A stretch of 64,000 nucleotides of DNA from an uncultured Pseudomonadota bacterium (GTDB lineage: Bacteria > Pseudomonadota > Gammaproteobacteria > Methylococcales > Methylomonadaceae). This document shows positions 17,541 to 28,109 of this stretch, in pieces. Under the pieces are notes generated by a model, which worked only from the letters and a program-made list of their open reading frames with translations, made no database searches and had not been told where the DNA came from. Every line of letters starts with the position of its first letter. The stretch's first letter is position 1. The position numbers and the translations under genes are program-made. The stretch spans positions 1 to 64,000 of the forward strand of contig CAISXF010000097.1 in the NCBI GenBank assembly GCA_903889445.1, given 5' to 3'.

Positions 17541-18665
17541 TCACTCGTCGTCATAAACGGGTGTGATAGCCTTGGGTTGAATTTCGTCGCCAACTTTATT
17601 GCCGAGTTCAGGCGCATTTCTAATGTAAGTAATGACTGCCGCTAATTCGTTGTCTTTCAACTTAGCAAATGAAGGCATTTTGCTTGTGCCAGCTTGCAAG
17701 AAACCAATCAATGGATCAACGCCTGCGTTCACTTTTGCACTGCCACGCAAGGCAGGATAATCGCCTGGAGCACCTGCGCCGTCAATTTGATGACAAGATA
17801 CACAGTTTTTCAAATAAACTGCCGCACCATTTGCCATTAACTGTTCACGCGATAAATCGCTTAAATCAGGTTTTTCTTCTTGTTTCGCTAAAGTGGTTTT
17901 TACCCAATTATCATAATCGCCTTGTTCCATTGCGATAACGACGATAGGCATAAAGCCATGATCGCGTCCGCATAATTCGGTACATTGACCACGATAAGTG
18001 CCAGGTTTATCAACCGATGTCCACGCTTCGTTGATGAAACCTGGGTTTGCATCTTTTTTCCAACCTAAATCAGGCACCCACCAAGAATGGATTACGTCAG
18101 CTGATGTGAAAACGAAACGAATTTTTTTGCCAACAGGAACGACCAATGGTCTATCCACGCTTAACAAATAGTGTGGAACGCTATGTGGATCTGAACCATC
18201 ACGATGCGCTTTTTCACTGGCAGCATCTAAATGACTTTCAAAGTGAACGCCAGTGCCAAGATATTCATAATCCCAATACCATTGCTTACCGGTCACTTTA
18301 ATCGACATATCGGAATTTTGAACGTTATCCAATTCAATCATCGTTTTGGTCGCTGGAATAGCCATTGCAACTAAAATGATGGTTGGAATAATTGTCCAAA
18401 TGATTTCGACAGTGGTGTTTTCATGGAAATTCGCGGCTTGGTGTCCTCTGGATTTACGATGATGGTACATCGAGTAAAACATCGTACCGAAAACGGCAAT
18501 CCCAATAAACACACACACCCATAAAATGAGCATGTGCAGGTCATAAATATCATTACTGACTTTCGTGACCCCTTGCATTAAGTTAAGTGCGTAATCCGCG
18601 TATGCGCTTTGCAACCCGAAGGTAGCTAATGTCGCACCAGCGAACAGTTGCTTTGTTTTTTTCAC
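17541..18665 (-). CDS. coxB: Cytochrome c oxidase subunit II with fused cytochrome c domain
   Basis: Subunit II accepts electrons through its CuA site. After a signal-like first segment ending SAYA there are two membrane helices, then the cupredoxin domain with the CuA ligands in QCTELCGRDHGFMPIVV (about residues 225-241). The C-terminal 90 residues are an additional cytochrome c domain with the heme motif CVSCH (about 290) and a probable axial Met in SKMPSF. That makes the complex caa3-type. The gene starts the cox run; a possible promoter lies about 110 nt upstream. Confidence 0.96.
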   Translation of the reverse strand: MKKTKQLFAGATLATFGLQSAYADYALNLMQGVTKVSNDIYDLHMLILWVCVFIGIAVFGTMFYSMYHHRKSRGHQAANFHENTTVEIIWTIIPTIILVAMAIPATKTMIELDNVQNSDMSIKVTGKQWYWDYEYLGTGVHFESHLDAASEKAHRDGSDPHSVPHYLLSVDRPLVVPVGKKIRFVFTSADVIHSWWVPDLGWKKDANPGFINEAWTSVDKPGTYRGQCTELCGRDHGFMPIVVIAMEQGDYDNWVKTTLAKQEEKPDLSDLSREQLMANGAAVYLKNCVSCHQIDGAGAPGDYPALRGSAKVNAGVDPLIGFLQAGTSKMPSFAKLKDNELAAVITYIRNAPELGNKVGDEIQPKAITPVYDDE

Positions 18666-18754
18666 GGAGCAAACTCCTCTAGTAGTTTAAAAACTTTATC
18701 GTATATCCATTGGTAATTCAAAGCGATATTACATATTTGCTTTGCTCCTTTTAC

Positions 18755-18783
18755 GCAATAATTATCACAAATAATCCTGTCAA
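18755..18783 (-). promoter_or_regulatory. Possible sigma-70 promoter for the cox genes
   Basis: On the minus strand TTGACA (18778-18783) is a perfect -35 hexamer in the coxB upstream region. The -10 candidates 14-17 nt further are only AT-rich (AATTAT or TATTGC) and match poorly, so the assignment is tentative. Confidence 0.3.
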
Positions 18784-18824
18784 TTCTAACCTATGAAACT
18801 TATCTATGCTAGTTTGAAACAGGC

Positions 18825-20488
<1,664 letters not shown>

Positions 20489-20548
20489 TTCTTCGATTCA
20501 CAACGGCGCAGGTTTAATTTTTATTTTTGCGCCACAGCCTACTTTTCA

Positions 20549-21286
20549 ATGACATCAATTAAAGATTCGCTTTACAGTCAACCGCTTGGGGAAGTTAATG
20601 GCTTTGCCTTTGACGAAAACGTCGCGCAAGTTTTCCCCGATATGATTCAACGTTCCGTCCCAGGTTATCAAACAATAATCGCGGCGATTGGTTTGTTGGC
20701 GGGACGTTTTGCACGACCGCACAGCGTTTGTTATGACTTAGGTTGTTCGCTCGGTGCCGCCTCTTTTGCAATGCGCCAAAATATCACCGTTGAAAATTGT
20801 AAAATTATCGCCGTCGATAATTCATCAGCGATGTTGGCGCGTTTAGAAAATTTGCTCGAACAAGAAACGCCGCGCCATTCGACCATTATCGAATTGCAAT
20901 GCGCCGATATTCGAGACGTGAAAATTGAAAATGCGTCCATCGTCGTGTTAAATTTCACGCTGCAATTTTTAGCTGTTGAAGACCGTGAAAATTTACTGGC
21001 GAAAATTTACGCAGGTTTGTTACCAAATGGCGCGTTGATTATTTCCGAAAAACTCGCGTTTGAAGATACACGGCAACAAGCCTTGCAAATTGATTTACAT
21101 CACGCTTTTAAAAAAGCCCAAGGTTACAGTGCGTTAGAAATCAGCCAAAAACGCACTGCGTTAGAAAATGTTTTAATTCCCGAAACCTTCGCGCAACATC
21201 AACAACGGCTGCAATCCGTTGGGTTTGGCAGCACGGAATTGTGGTTTCAATATTTTAATTTTGCCTCCTTTATCGCGCTTAAATAA
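20549..21286 (+). CDS. cmoA: Carboxy-S-adenosyl-L-methionine synthase
   Basis: CmoA converts SAM and prephenate to carboxy-SAM, the donor for the wobble base cmo5U34 in tRNA. The 245-residue Rossmann methyltransferase fold shows the motif VCYDLGCSLGAASFA (about residues 62-76) and the acidic IAVDNSSAML. The N-terminal FAFDENVAQVFPDMIQRSVPGY is characteristic of the family. Its stop TAA overlaps the ATG of cmoB by one nucleotide, so the two are translated together, as is common in gammaproteobacteria. Confidence 0.96.
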   Translation: MTSIKDSLYSQPLGEVNGFAFDENVAQVFPDMIQRSVPGYQTIIAAIGLLAGRFARPHSVCYDLGCSLGAASFAMRQNITVENCKIIAVDNSSAMLARLENLLEQETPRHSTIIELQCADIRDVKIENASIVVLNFTLQFLAVEDRENLLAKIYAGLLPNGALIISEKLAFEDTRQQALQIDLHHAFKKAQGYSALEISQKRTALENVLIPETFAQHQQRLQSVGFGSTELWFQYFNFASFIALK

Positions 21287-22257
21287 TGCCCTATTCTGCT
21301 TTGTACCACGCTTTAAAAGAAGCCCACGCTGAAGATTGGGCAGAGCAATTGCCGCCACAAATCGCCGAGGCTTTCGATACCACAAAACACGGCGATTTAT
21401 CTCGCTGGCAAACGCAATTAGAACAGTTGCCAAAAATTATGCCGCTGGTTCGCTCAATTTCGACTGATGCGGTGAAATTGGGCAGCGAGGTGGAAATTTC
21501 GTCAGACGTGCAACAGGAATTGAGAACGCAATTACAGGCATTTAGTCCGTGGCGCAAAGGCCCTTACGATTTATTTGGGATTCACATTGACACCGAATGG
21601 CGTTCGGATTGGAAATGGCAACGGCTGGAGAATTACATTGCGCCTCTGACAAATCGATTGGTTTTAGATGTCGGTTGTGGCAACGGCTACCATTGTTGGC
21701 GAATGTTGGGGGCGGGTGCCAAACGGGTGATTGGCATTGATCCGATGTTGTTGAACGTGATGCAATTTCAAATTATCAAACAATTTTACGGTGACGCGCC
21801 GATTGATGTTTTGCCGCTGGGAATTGAAGCATTGCCGCCGAATTTGCACTGTTTTGATACCGTGTTTTCGATGGGTGTTTTATATCATCGCCGTTCGCCG
21901 TTGGATCATTTGTTTGAATTGCGCGACTGCTTGAAAAGTGGCGGCGAGTTGGTTTTGGAAACGTTAGTGATTGACGGCGAATTGGGTGAAGCATTATTGC
22001 CTGAAGATCGTTACGCGCAAATGCGGAACGTTTGGTTTTTGCCAAGTTGTGCGACGTTGGTGAGTTGGTTGATTCGCTGTGGATTTAAAAATGTGCGCGT
22101 GCTCGATGTGATGGTGACTTCGACGGACGAACAACGCACGACCGACTGGATGCGTTTTCATTCGTTGAAAAATTTTTTAAATCCTGAAAATTCCGCATTA
22201 ACCTGTGAAAATTTACCCGCTCCCAAACGCGCCATTTTAATTGCTAACGCGCCGTAA
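21286..22257 (+). CDS. cmoB: tRNA U34 carboxymethyltransferase
   Basis: CmoB transfers the carboxymethyl group from carboxy-SAM to 5-hydroxyuridine at tRNA position 34. The SAM-type motif VLDVGCGNGYHCWRMLGAGA lies at about residues 126-145, preceded by the conserved segment RKGPYDLFGIHIDTEWRSDW that helps recognise the donor. The length of 323 residues is normal. It is the second gene of the cmoAB pair, and both halves of the pathway are intact. Confidence 0.96.
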   Translation: MPYSALYHALKEAHAEDWAEQLPPQIAEAFDTTKHGDLSRWQTQLEQLPKIMPLVRSISTDAVKLGSEVEISSDVQQELRTQLQAFSPWRKGPYDLFGIHIDTEWRSDWKWQRLENYIAPLTNRLVLDVGCGNGYHCWRMLGAGAKRVIGIDPMLLNVMQFQIIKQFYGDAPIDVLPLGIEALPPNLHCFDTVFSMGVLYHRRSPLDHLFELRDCLKSGGELVLETLVIDGELGEALLPEDRYAQMRNVWFLPSCATLVSWLIRCGFKNVRVLDVMVTSTDEQRTTDWMRFHSLKNFLNPENSALTCENLPAPKRAILIANAP

Positions 22258-22385
22258 TCCATGACATAAGTATTCGTTATTTTATTTTTTACCACATTCA
22301 CATTGCGAAAAATACGCTTTGGAATGAGTATCGACGTTCGGGTTTATAGATTTGATTTACGCTGTAACTAATACCGTAGACAGTA

Positions 22386-22391
22386 TATAAT
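22386..22391 (+). promoter_or_regulatory. Possible -10 element upstream of secA
   Basis: TATAAT occurs 46 nt before the secA ATG in the 180-nt gap after cmoB. No good -35 hexamer is found at 16-18 nt spacing, only TGTAAC, so this is a weak promoter prediction. No secM-like ORF was recognised in the gap. Confidence 0.35.
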
Positions 22392-22436
22392 TCCACGTTT
22401 TTACTAAATTTTCACTAAATTCACATTGGAAAAAGT

Positions 22437-25148
22437 ATGCTGGGCAAACTGGTCAAATTAGTTGTAGGTAGCCGCAATGACAGGCTGATTAAGAAAAAAA
22501 TTGTCTTGGTTAAAAAGATCAATGCACTGTCTTTAGAATACGAAAAACTTTCTGACGTGGCGTTGCAGGCAAAAACGCAAGAATTTCGTGAGCGTTTAGC
22601 GCAAGGGGAAAAATTAAATCAGCTTTTACCCGAAGCCTTTGCCACGGTACGCGAAGCCTCAACGCGCGTTTTCGGAATGCGGCATTTTGATGTGCAGCTC
22701 ATCGGCGGCATGATTTTGCACAGCGGTAAAATCGCTGAAATGAAAACGGGCGAAGGCAAAACGTTAATGGCGACGCTGGCTTCATACTTGAACGCCCTGC
22801 CTGCACGCGGTGTTCACGTTGTGACGGTCAACGATTATTTGGCTCAACGTGATTCCGAAACGATGAAAAAACTCTACGATTTTTTAGGGTTGAGTACGGG
22901 CGTAATTTTGTCACAAATGGAACCGCCTGAACGTCGTGTAGCCTACGCTTGCGACATTACTTATGGGACAAATAACGAATTTGGCTTCGATTATTTGCGC
23001 GACAACATGGCGTTTACGCTCGACCAAAAAGTACAACGTGATTTGTATTTTGCAGTGGTTGATGAAGTCGATTCGATTTTAATTGACGAAGCGCGTACGC
23101 CGTTAATTATTTCGGGACCGACGGACGACACCAGCGATATTTATCTCAAAGTCAACGCCATCGTGCCATTGTTAACGAAACAAGCGAAAGAACATGAAGC
23201 GGGCGATTATTCTGTCGATGAAAAAACGAAACAAATTCACTTAACCGAAAGTGGTCACGAAAACATCGAACGCCTGATGATCGAACATGGACTTTTCACG
23301 GAAGGCGCGAGTTTATACGATTCGGCGAATTTACGTTTAATGCACTACATCAGTGCTGCGTTACGCGCTCACACGTTGTTTAGACGCGATGTTGAATACA
23401 TCGTAAAAGACGAACAAGTCATTATTGTGGACGAATTCACTGGTCGAACGATGGCGGGTCGTCGTTGGTCTGAAGGCTTGCATCAAGCGATTGAAGCCAA
23501 AGAAGGCGTGCCAATTCAAAACGAAAATCAAACCCTCGCGGCGATTACTTTTCAAAATTATTTTCGATTATACGAAAAATTATGCGGCATGACTGGCACG
23601 GCAGACACGGAATCGTTTGAATTAAATAAAATTTATGGTTTAGAAGTCGTTGTGATTCCAACGCATCGCAACATGATTCGCCGCGATTTGGGTGACGTAG
23701 TTTTTTTAACTTCGGCTGAAAAATATAACGCTGTAGCGGGTGATATTAAAGATTGTGTTAGTCGTGGACAGCCCGTGTTAGTGGGAACAACCTCGATTGA
23801 AAATTCCGAATTGGTGTCGAATTTATTATTCTCACAAGGTATTAAGCACGAAGTTTTAAACGCCAAACAGCATGAACGTGAAGCGCATATTATTGAACAA
23901 GCGGGGCAACCTTTTGCCGTCACAATCGCCACAAATATGGCGGGTCGCGGCACAGATATTGTGTTGGGTGGTAATTTAGAAGCTGAATTAGTGGCACTCG
24001 GCGAAGACGCTCCCCAAGCGGCAAAAGATAAAATACGCGGCGCGTGGTTAGACCGTCATAATGCCGTGGTTGCCAGTGGCGGATTACACGTTATTGGTTC
24101 TGAACGCCACGAATCTCGACGTATTGACAATCAGTTGCGTGGACGTTCTGGACGACAAGGCGACCCGGGTTCAAGCCGATTTTTCTTATCATTAGAAGAT
24201 GATTTAATGCGAATTTTCGCATCAGATCGTGTCGCAAGTATGATGCAAAAATTAGGCATGGGCGACGGCGAAGCAATTGAACATCCTTGGGTAACACGCT
24301 CGATTGAAAATGCACAACGCAAAGTGGAAGCGCACAACTTTAACATTCGTAAAGAAATTTTGGCGTATGACGACGTGGCAAATGATCAACGTAAAGTGAT
24401 TTACGCCCAACGTAGCGACATCATGGCAGCGGATGATATTTCCGACATTGTGACAGCAATTCGCGAAGACGTGGTCAATAATATGATTACGCTTTATATT
24501 CCTGCGAAAACAATGGCAGAACAGTGGAACATTGCCGGTTTAGAAGAACATTTGCGGGTCGAATTTGGCGTTGAAATTGCCGTACAGAAACTACTTACTG
24601 AAAACAAAAGGCTTCAAGAAGAAACTTTACGCCAATATATCATCGATATTTTGGAAGCAAATCATGCCGAGAAAGAAGCCATTTTAGGTCAAGACACATT
24701 ACGTCACGTTGAAAAAACATTCATGTTACGCGCGTTGGATCACAACTGGAAAGAGCATTTAGCGGCGATGGATTATTTGCGTCAAGGTATTCATTTTCGG
24801 GGTTATGCGCAAAAAGACCCCAAACAAGAATATAAACGTGAAGCCTTCGATATGTTTACCGATTTACTCGAAACCATTAAGTTTGAAGTGGTGGGTTTAT
24901 TATTCAAAATTCCAACGGAAGCCGCTGAATTCGAAAAGGAACTTGAAGCCGAAAACGTGTCAACAACACCATTTCCCGTGACGGCCATGTCACGCGACAG
25001 CGAACATTTAATGGCGTTAGCAGATATGGAAGAACCTACTTTCGTAAATCAGCCGACGAGTTTAACGGATGACAGCATTGCGCGAAATGATCCCTGTCCA
25101 TGCAATTCCGGCTTAAAATACAAACAATGTCACGGTAAATTAGCTTAA
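22437..25148 (+). CDS. secA: Preprotein translocase ATPase SecA
   Basis: SecA drives unfolded proteins through the SecYEG channel. The 903-residue protein shows Walker [15 protein letters not shown] (about residues 101-114), the DEAD-type Walker [18 protein letters not shown] (about 207-223), [14 protein letters not shown] and the [17 protein letters not shown] arginine-finger helicase motif. The C-terminal zinc-binding tail [17 protein letters not shown] is complete and serves SecB and phospholipid contact. GGAAAAAG precedes the ATG. The pilus genes follow after about 90 nt. Confidence 0.98.
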   Translation: MLGKLVKLVVGSRNDRLIKKKIVLVKKINALSLEYEKLSDVALQAKTQEFRERLAQGEKLNQLLPEAFATVREASTRVFGMRHFDVQLIGGMILHSGKIAEMKTGEGKTLMATLASYLNALPARGVHVVTVNDYLAQRDSETMKKLYDFLGLSTGVILSQMEPPERRVAYACDITYGTNNEFGFDYLRDNMAFTLDQKVQRDLYFAVVDEVDSILIDEARTPLIISGPTDDTSDIYLKVNAIVPLLTKQAKEHEAGDYSVDEKTKQIHLTESGHENIERLMIEHGLFTEGASLYDSANLRLMHYISAALRAHTLFRRDVEYIVKDEQVIIVDEFTGRTMAGRRWSEGLHQAIEAKEGVPIQNENQTLAAITFQNYFRLYEKLCGMTGTADTESFELNKIYGLEVVVIPTHRNMIRRDLGDVVFLTSAEKYNAVAGDIKDCVSRGQPVLVGTTSIENSELVSNLLFSQGIKHEVLNAKQHEREAHIIEQAGQPFAVTIATNMAGRGTDIVLGGNLEAELVALGEDAPQAAKDKIRGAWLDRHNAVVASGGLHVIGSERHESRRIDNQLRGRSGRQGDPGSSRFFLSLEDDLMRIFASDRVASMMQKLGMGDGEAIEHPWVTRSIENAQRKVEAHNFNIRKEILAYDDVANDQRKVIYAQRSDIMAADDISDIVTAIREDVVNNMITLYIPAKTMAEQWNIAGLEEHLRVEFGVEIAVQKLLTENKRLQEETLRQYIIDILEANHAEKEAILGQDTLRHVEKTFMLRALDHNWKEHLAAMDYLRQGIHFRGYAQKDPKQEYKREAFDMFTDLLETIKFEVVGLLFKIPTEAAEFEKELEAENVSTTPFPVTAMSRDSEHLMALADMEEPTFVNQPTSLTDDSIARNDPCPCNSGLKYKQCHGKLA

Positions 25149-25239
25149 ATTGCGGTCACATTCTGTGTGTTATGGTATGGCATTTGAGCGTGTTTCAAGT
25201 CTGTTTAATGATAATTTTTCATTAACTTTTAAAAAAATC

Positions 25240-26355
25240 ATGAACATGAATTGGTTAACAAACAAGCTCAAATTTACTCTCGACCCCAATGTTTTTAGGT
25301 TTAGAAAAAAACAAGCTACTGTCCTCGGTATTGATATTACGACGACTGTAGTGAAATTATTAGAACTGAGTAAACGCGGTAATAATTATAAAGTCGAAAG
25401 TTATATGGTTACGCCATTGCCGCGCGATGCCGTAGTGGATAGACACCTTGCTAACGTTGCGGTAATCAGTGAGGCTATTAAAAAAGCGGTAGAGAGATCG
25501 GGGACACGTTTAAAGCAAGCCGCTGTCGCAGTGGGTGGCTCTTCCGTGATTACCAAATTGATTACCTTACCGGCGGATTTAACGGACGATGAAATGGTGG
25601 AGCAAATCATCATCGAAGCGGAGCAATATATTCCTTACGGTATTGACGAAGTTAATTTTGATTTTGAAATAGAATGCCTGAATGAAATGGATTCAAGTCG
25701 CGTGAATGTTTTGTTAGCTGCCTCTCGAAAAGAAAATGTTGACGATCGCGTGCTGGCATTGTCATTAGCTGGATTGAAAGCAAAAATTGTCGATATTGAA
25801 GCCTTTGCCATTGAAAATGCGTTTACGCTGTTAGCTAATCAGCTGCCTTATTCGACAGAGAATAAAACCATTGTTGTGATTGAAATCGGCGCAAGTTTAA
25901 CAACACTTCATGTTCTTTATAATGGACGGGCAATTTATACCCGCGAACAGAATTTTGGCGGCAAACAACTGACGGAAGATATTCAACGGACTTATGGTTT
26001 AACTTACGAAGAAGCGGGTATCTCGAAAAAAGTCGGCGGTTTACCCGATAATTACGAAACATATGTTCTTGAACCTTTTAAACGTAGCATGGTTCAACAG
26101 ATTCAACGCGGCATACAATTTTTTGTGGCTTCGACCGCTAGCCGCCCCATCGATAGCGTTATTATTGCAGGGGGGTGTGCGTCAATTTTAGGTGTTGATC
26201 AATTGGTCTCTCAAGCGTTAGGGGTACCAACGTATATTGCGAATCCATTTGTGGATATGGAACTGTCGTCGCGGGTCAACCCAAACAATTTAGGGAAAGA
26301 TGCCCCCGCGATGTTAGTGGCTTGCGGGTTGGCGTTACGGAGCTTTGATGAATGA
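25240..26355 (+). CDS. pilM: Type IV pilus inner-membrane assembly protein PilM
   Basis: PilM is an actin-like cytoplasmic ATPase-fold protein that binds the N-terminus of PilN and begins the alignment complex of type IV pili. Signatures are ATVLGIDITTTVVKLLELSK (phosphate-1 loop), VAVGGSSVITK, FDFEI, VVIEIGASLTTLHVL and VIIAGGCASILGV. The frame is open back to a TTG at 25150, but the first ATG codons are at 25240 and 25246, just before the conserved core, and neither has a strong Shine-Dalgarno site. The pilN ATG overlaps its stop codon. Confidence 0.94.
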   Translation: MNMNWLTNKLKFTLDPNVFRFRKKQATVLGIDITTTVVKLLELSKRGNNYKVESYMVTPLPRDAVVDRHLANVAVISEAIKKAVERSGTRLKQAAVAVGGSSVITKLITLPADLTDDEMVEQIIIEAEQYIPYGIDEVNFDFEIECLNEMDSSRVNVLLAASRKENVDDRVLALSLAGLKAKIVDIEAFAIENAFTLLANQLPYSTENKTIVVIEIGASLTTLHVLYNGRAIYTREQNFGGKQLTEDIQRTYGLTYEEAGISKKVGGLPDNYETYVLEPFKRSMVQQIQRGIQFFVASTASRPIDSVIIAGGCASILGVDQLVSQALGVPTYIANPFVDMELSSRVNPNNLGKDAPAMLVACGLALRSFDE

Positions 26356-26939
26356 TTAAAATCAACTTATTGCCGTGGCGCGAAGAATTACGCAAACAAA
26401 AACAACAAAACTTCATCAATGCTTTGGCCGTATCAGTTGTGGCAGTTGCCGGTATTTTTATAGGCATTCATTTTTACATTGCCGATTTACAAGATTATCA
26501 AACGCAACGTAATAACCTATTACAAAACGAAATTACCTTGTTGGATAAGCAAATTATCGACATTAAAAACATTGAAGAACAAAAAACAAGTTTAATTAAC
26601 AAAATTACCGTAATTCACAATTTGCAGCAATCGCGCCCAGAAATTGTACATTTATTTAATGAAATTCCACGCACTGTTCCCGATGGTTTGTTTATAACGA
26701 AATTGACGCGCACGGGTAGAAATCTGGTGTTTGAGGGCAAAGCGCAGACGAATGATTTAGTGTCGGCATTCATGAGTAGAATTGATGATTCGCCTTGGTT
26801 ACAAACGCCTGCATTAGACGTAATTAAATCGCCTAATAATCTCGCTACGGAAAAAGGAATTGGCGAGGAAGAAATGAGTGATTTTACTTTGCGAACCCAA
26901 CAAAGCGATTTACCCGACGTAAAAAAAACGGATAAATAG
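26352..26939 (+). CDS. pilN: Type IV pilus assembly protein PilN
   Basis: A bitopic inner-membrane protein. The N-terminal MIKINLLPWREELRKQKQQ is the PilM-binding peptide typical of PilN, followed by a membrane helix (ALAVSVVAVAGIFIGIHFYI), a coiled coil rich in Lys/Asn/Glu (about residues 45-90) and a ferredoxin-like periplasmic domain (FNEIPRTVPDGLFITKLTRT). Length 195. It begins inside the pilM stop (ATGA overlap) and is followed 4 nt later by pilO. Confidence 0.95.
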   Translation: MIKINLLPWREELRKQKQQNFINALAVSVVAVAGIFIGIHFYIADLQDYQTQRNNLLQNEITLLDKQIIDIKNIEEQKTSLINKITVIHNLQQSRPEIVHLFNEIPRTVPDGLFITKLTRTGRNLVFEGKAQTNDLVSAFMSRIDDSPWLQTPALDVIKSPNNLATEKGIGEEEMSDFTLRTQQSDLPDVKKTDK

Positions 26940-26943
26940 AGCG

Positions 26944-27567
26944 ATGAAATTAGCAAAAATAAATTTAGCGGAAATCGATTGGAATTTTAATTCGGCATGG
27001 GAATGGCCGATGCTGGTTAAAATCGGGGTCATCACCTTGAGCTGCATGGTCATAGCAGGTGGCGCGATTTATTACGATACCAGCGGTCAATTAGCAGCAT
27101 TAGATGTCGCAGAAAAAAAAGAAATTGAATTAAAAAGCGCGTTTGTCACGGGGTATAATCAGTCGAAAAATTTACCTGAATATCAAAATCAGATTAAGAC
27201 CATTAAACAAAAATTACTTGAGATTATTAAGCAAATGCCAATGGAAGAGGAAATATCGGGATTGTTAATTGATATTTCGCAAGCTGGTACTTCTAGCGGC
27301 TTAGAATTCAAATTATTGAAGCCGATGCCTCCTGTGAGCCAAGATTTTTATTCTGAATTACCCATTAACCTGGAAGTAATTGGAAAATACGAAGAACTCT
27401 GTTTATTTATTGGTAAATTGGCATCATTGCCGCGTATTGTTACTATTCACGATTTAACCATTACGCCTATTGATAAAGCAAAAATTAGCACACAGCATAA
27501 AGTATCAATGGCAGTCATGGTAAAAACCTATCGTGACAATGGAAGCAGTCAACATGATGTTCAATAG
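26944..27567 (+). CDS. pilO: Type IV pilus assembly protein PilO
   Basis: PilO heterodimerises with PilN in the periplasm and links PilM to PilP and the secretin. It has a short cytoplasmic N-tail with IDWNFNSAWEWPMLVKIG, one membrane helix (VITLSCMVIAGGAIYYDTS), a coiled coil and the conserved periplasmic pattern EISGLLIDISQAGTSSGLEF, followed by LEVIGKYEELCLFIGKLASL. Length 207. Its last 14 bp overlap the chosen start of pilP. Confidence 0.95.
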   Translation: MKLAKINLAEIDWNFNSAWEWPMLVKIGVITLSCMVIAGGAIYYDTSGQLAALDVAEKKEIELKSAFVTGYNQSKNLPEYQNQIKTIKQKLLEIIKQMPMEEEISGLLIDISQAGTSSGLEFKLLKPMPPVSQDFYSELPINLEVIGKYEELCLFIGKLASLPRIVTIHDLTITPIDKAKISTQHKVSMAVMVKTYRDNGSSQHDVQ

Positions 27568-28105
27568 TCCGATGCGATTATCACGCATCCATTTTTCGTT
27601 GGTTATTTTTATGGTAACTTTCTTAACTGCGTGCGAAAGCCATGATTTCAGTGAATTACACGGTTACATTGCGAGTATTAAAATCGATCATCCAGCTGTA
27701 ACAATTGAACCCGTGCCGGATTTCAAAATCGTTGAACCTTTTATTTTCAAGCCAACCGAAAATTTACGCGATCCATTTAAATTGGTTGAAAAAATTAAAG
27801 TCGCGCCCGAAAAAAATGAGCCAGATAATGGCATTCGCCCGGACACCAATCGGGTCAGAGAGCCACTCGAAGCCTTTGAAATAAGTGGTATGAAAATGGT
27901 CGGTACCGTTAACATGAAGTCGGTGTTGTGGGGGTTAATTAAAAATGATGGCATTGTTTATCGTGTAAAAGTAGGTAATCATCTCGGCAAAAATGACGGC
28001 AAAATTATATTTATCGATAAAGATAAAATCGACACAATTGAAATTATGCCAAATAAACCAGGGCGTTTTATCGAACAGCCCACCACTTTAACCTTAACGG
28101 AGTAA
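27554..28105 (+). CDS. pilP: Type IV pilus assembly lipoprotein PilP
   Basis: PilP is an inner-membrane lipoprotein that connects PilNO to the PilQ secretin. A lipobox is visible at FLTACESHDF, so the mature protein begins at Cys. A long extended linker (PVPDFKIVEPFIFKPTENLR) leads to the beta-sandwich HR-like domain with MVGTVNMKSVLWGLIKNDG and YRVKVGNHLGKNDGKI. The ATG at 27554 has GGAAG eight nt upstream and is taken as the start; 27533 and 27572 are alternatives. The pilQ gene follows closely. Confidence 0.92.
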   Translation: MMFNSPMRLSRIHFSLVIFMVTFLTACESHDFSELHGYIASIKIDHPAVTIEPVPDFKIVEPFIFKPTENLRDPFKLVEKIKVAPEKNEPDNGIRPDTNRVREPLEAFEISGMKMVGTVNMKSVLWGLIKNDGIVYRVKVGNHLGKNDGKIIFIDKDKIDTIEIMPNKPGRFIEQPTTLTLTE

Positions 28106-28109
28106 GCCC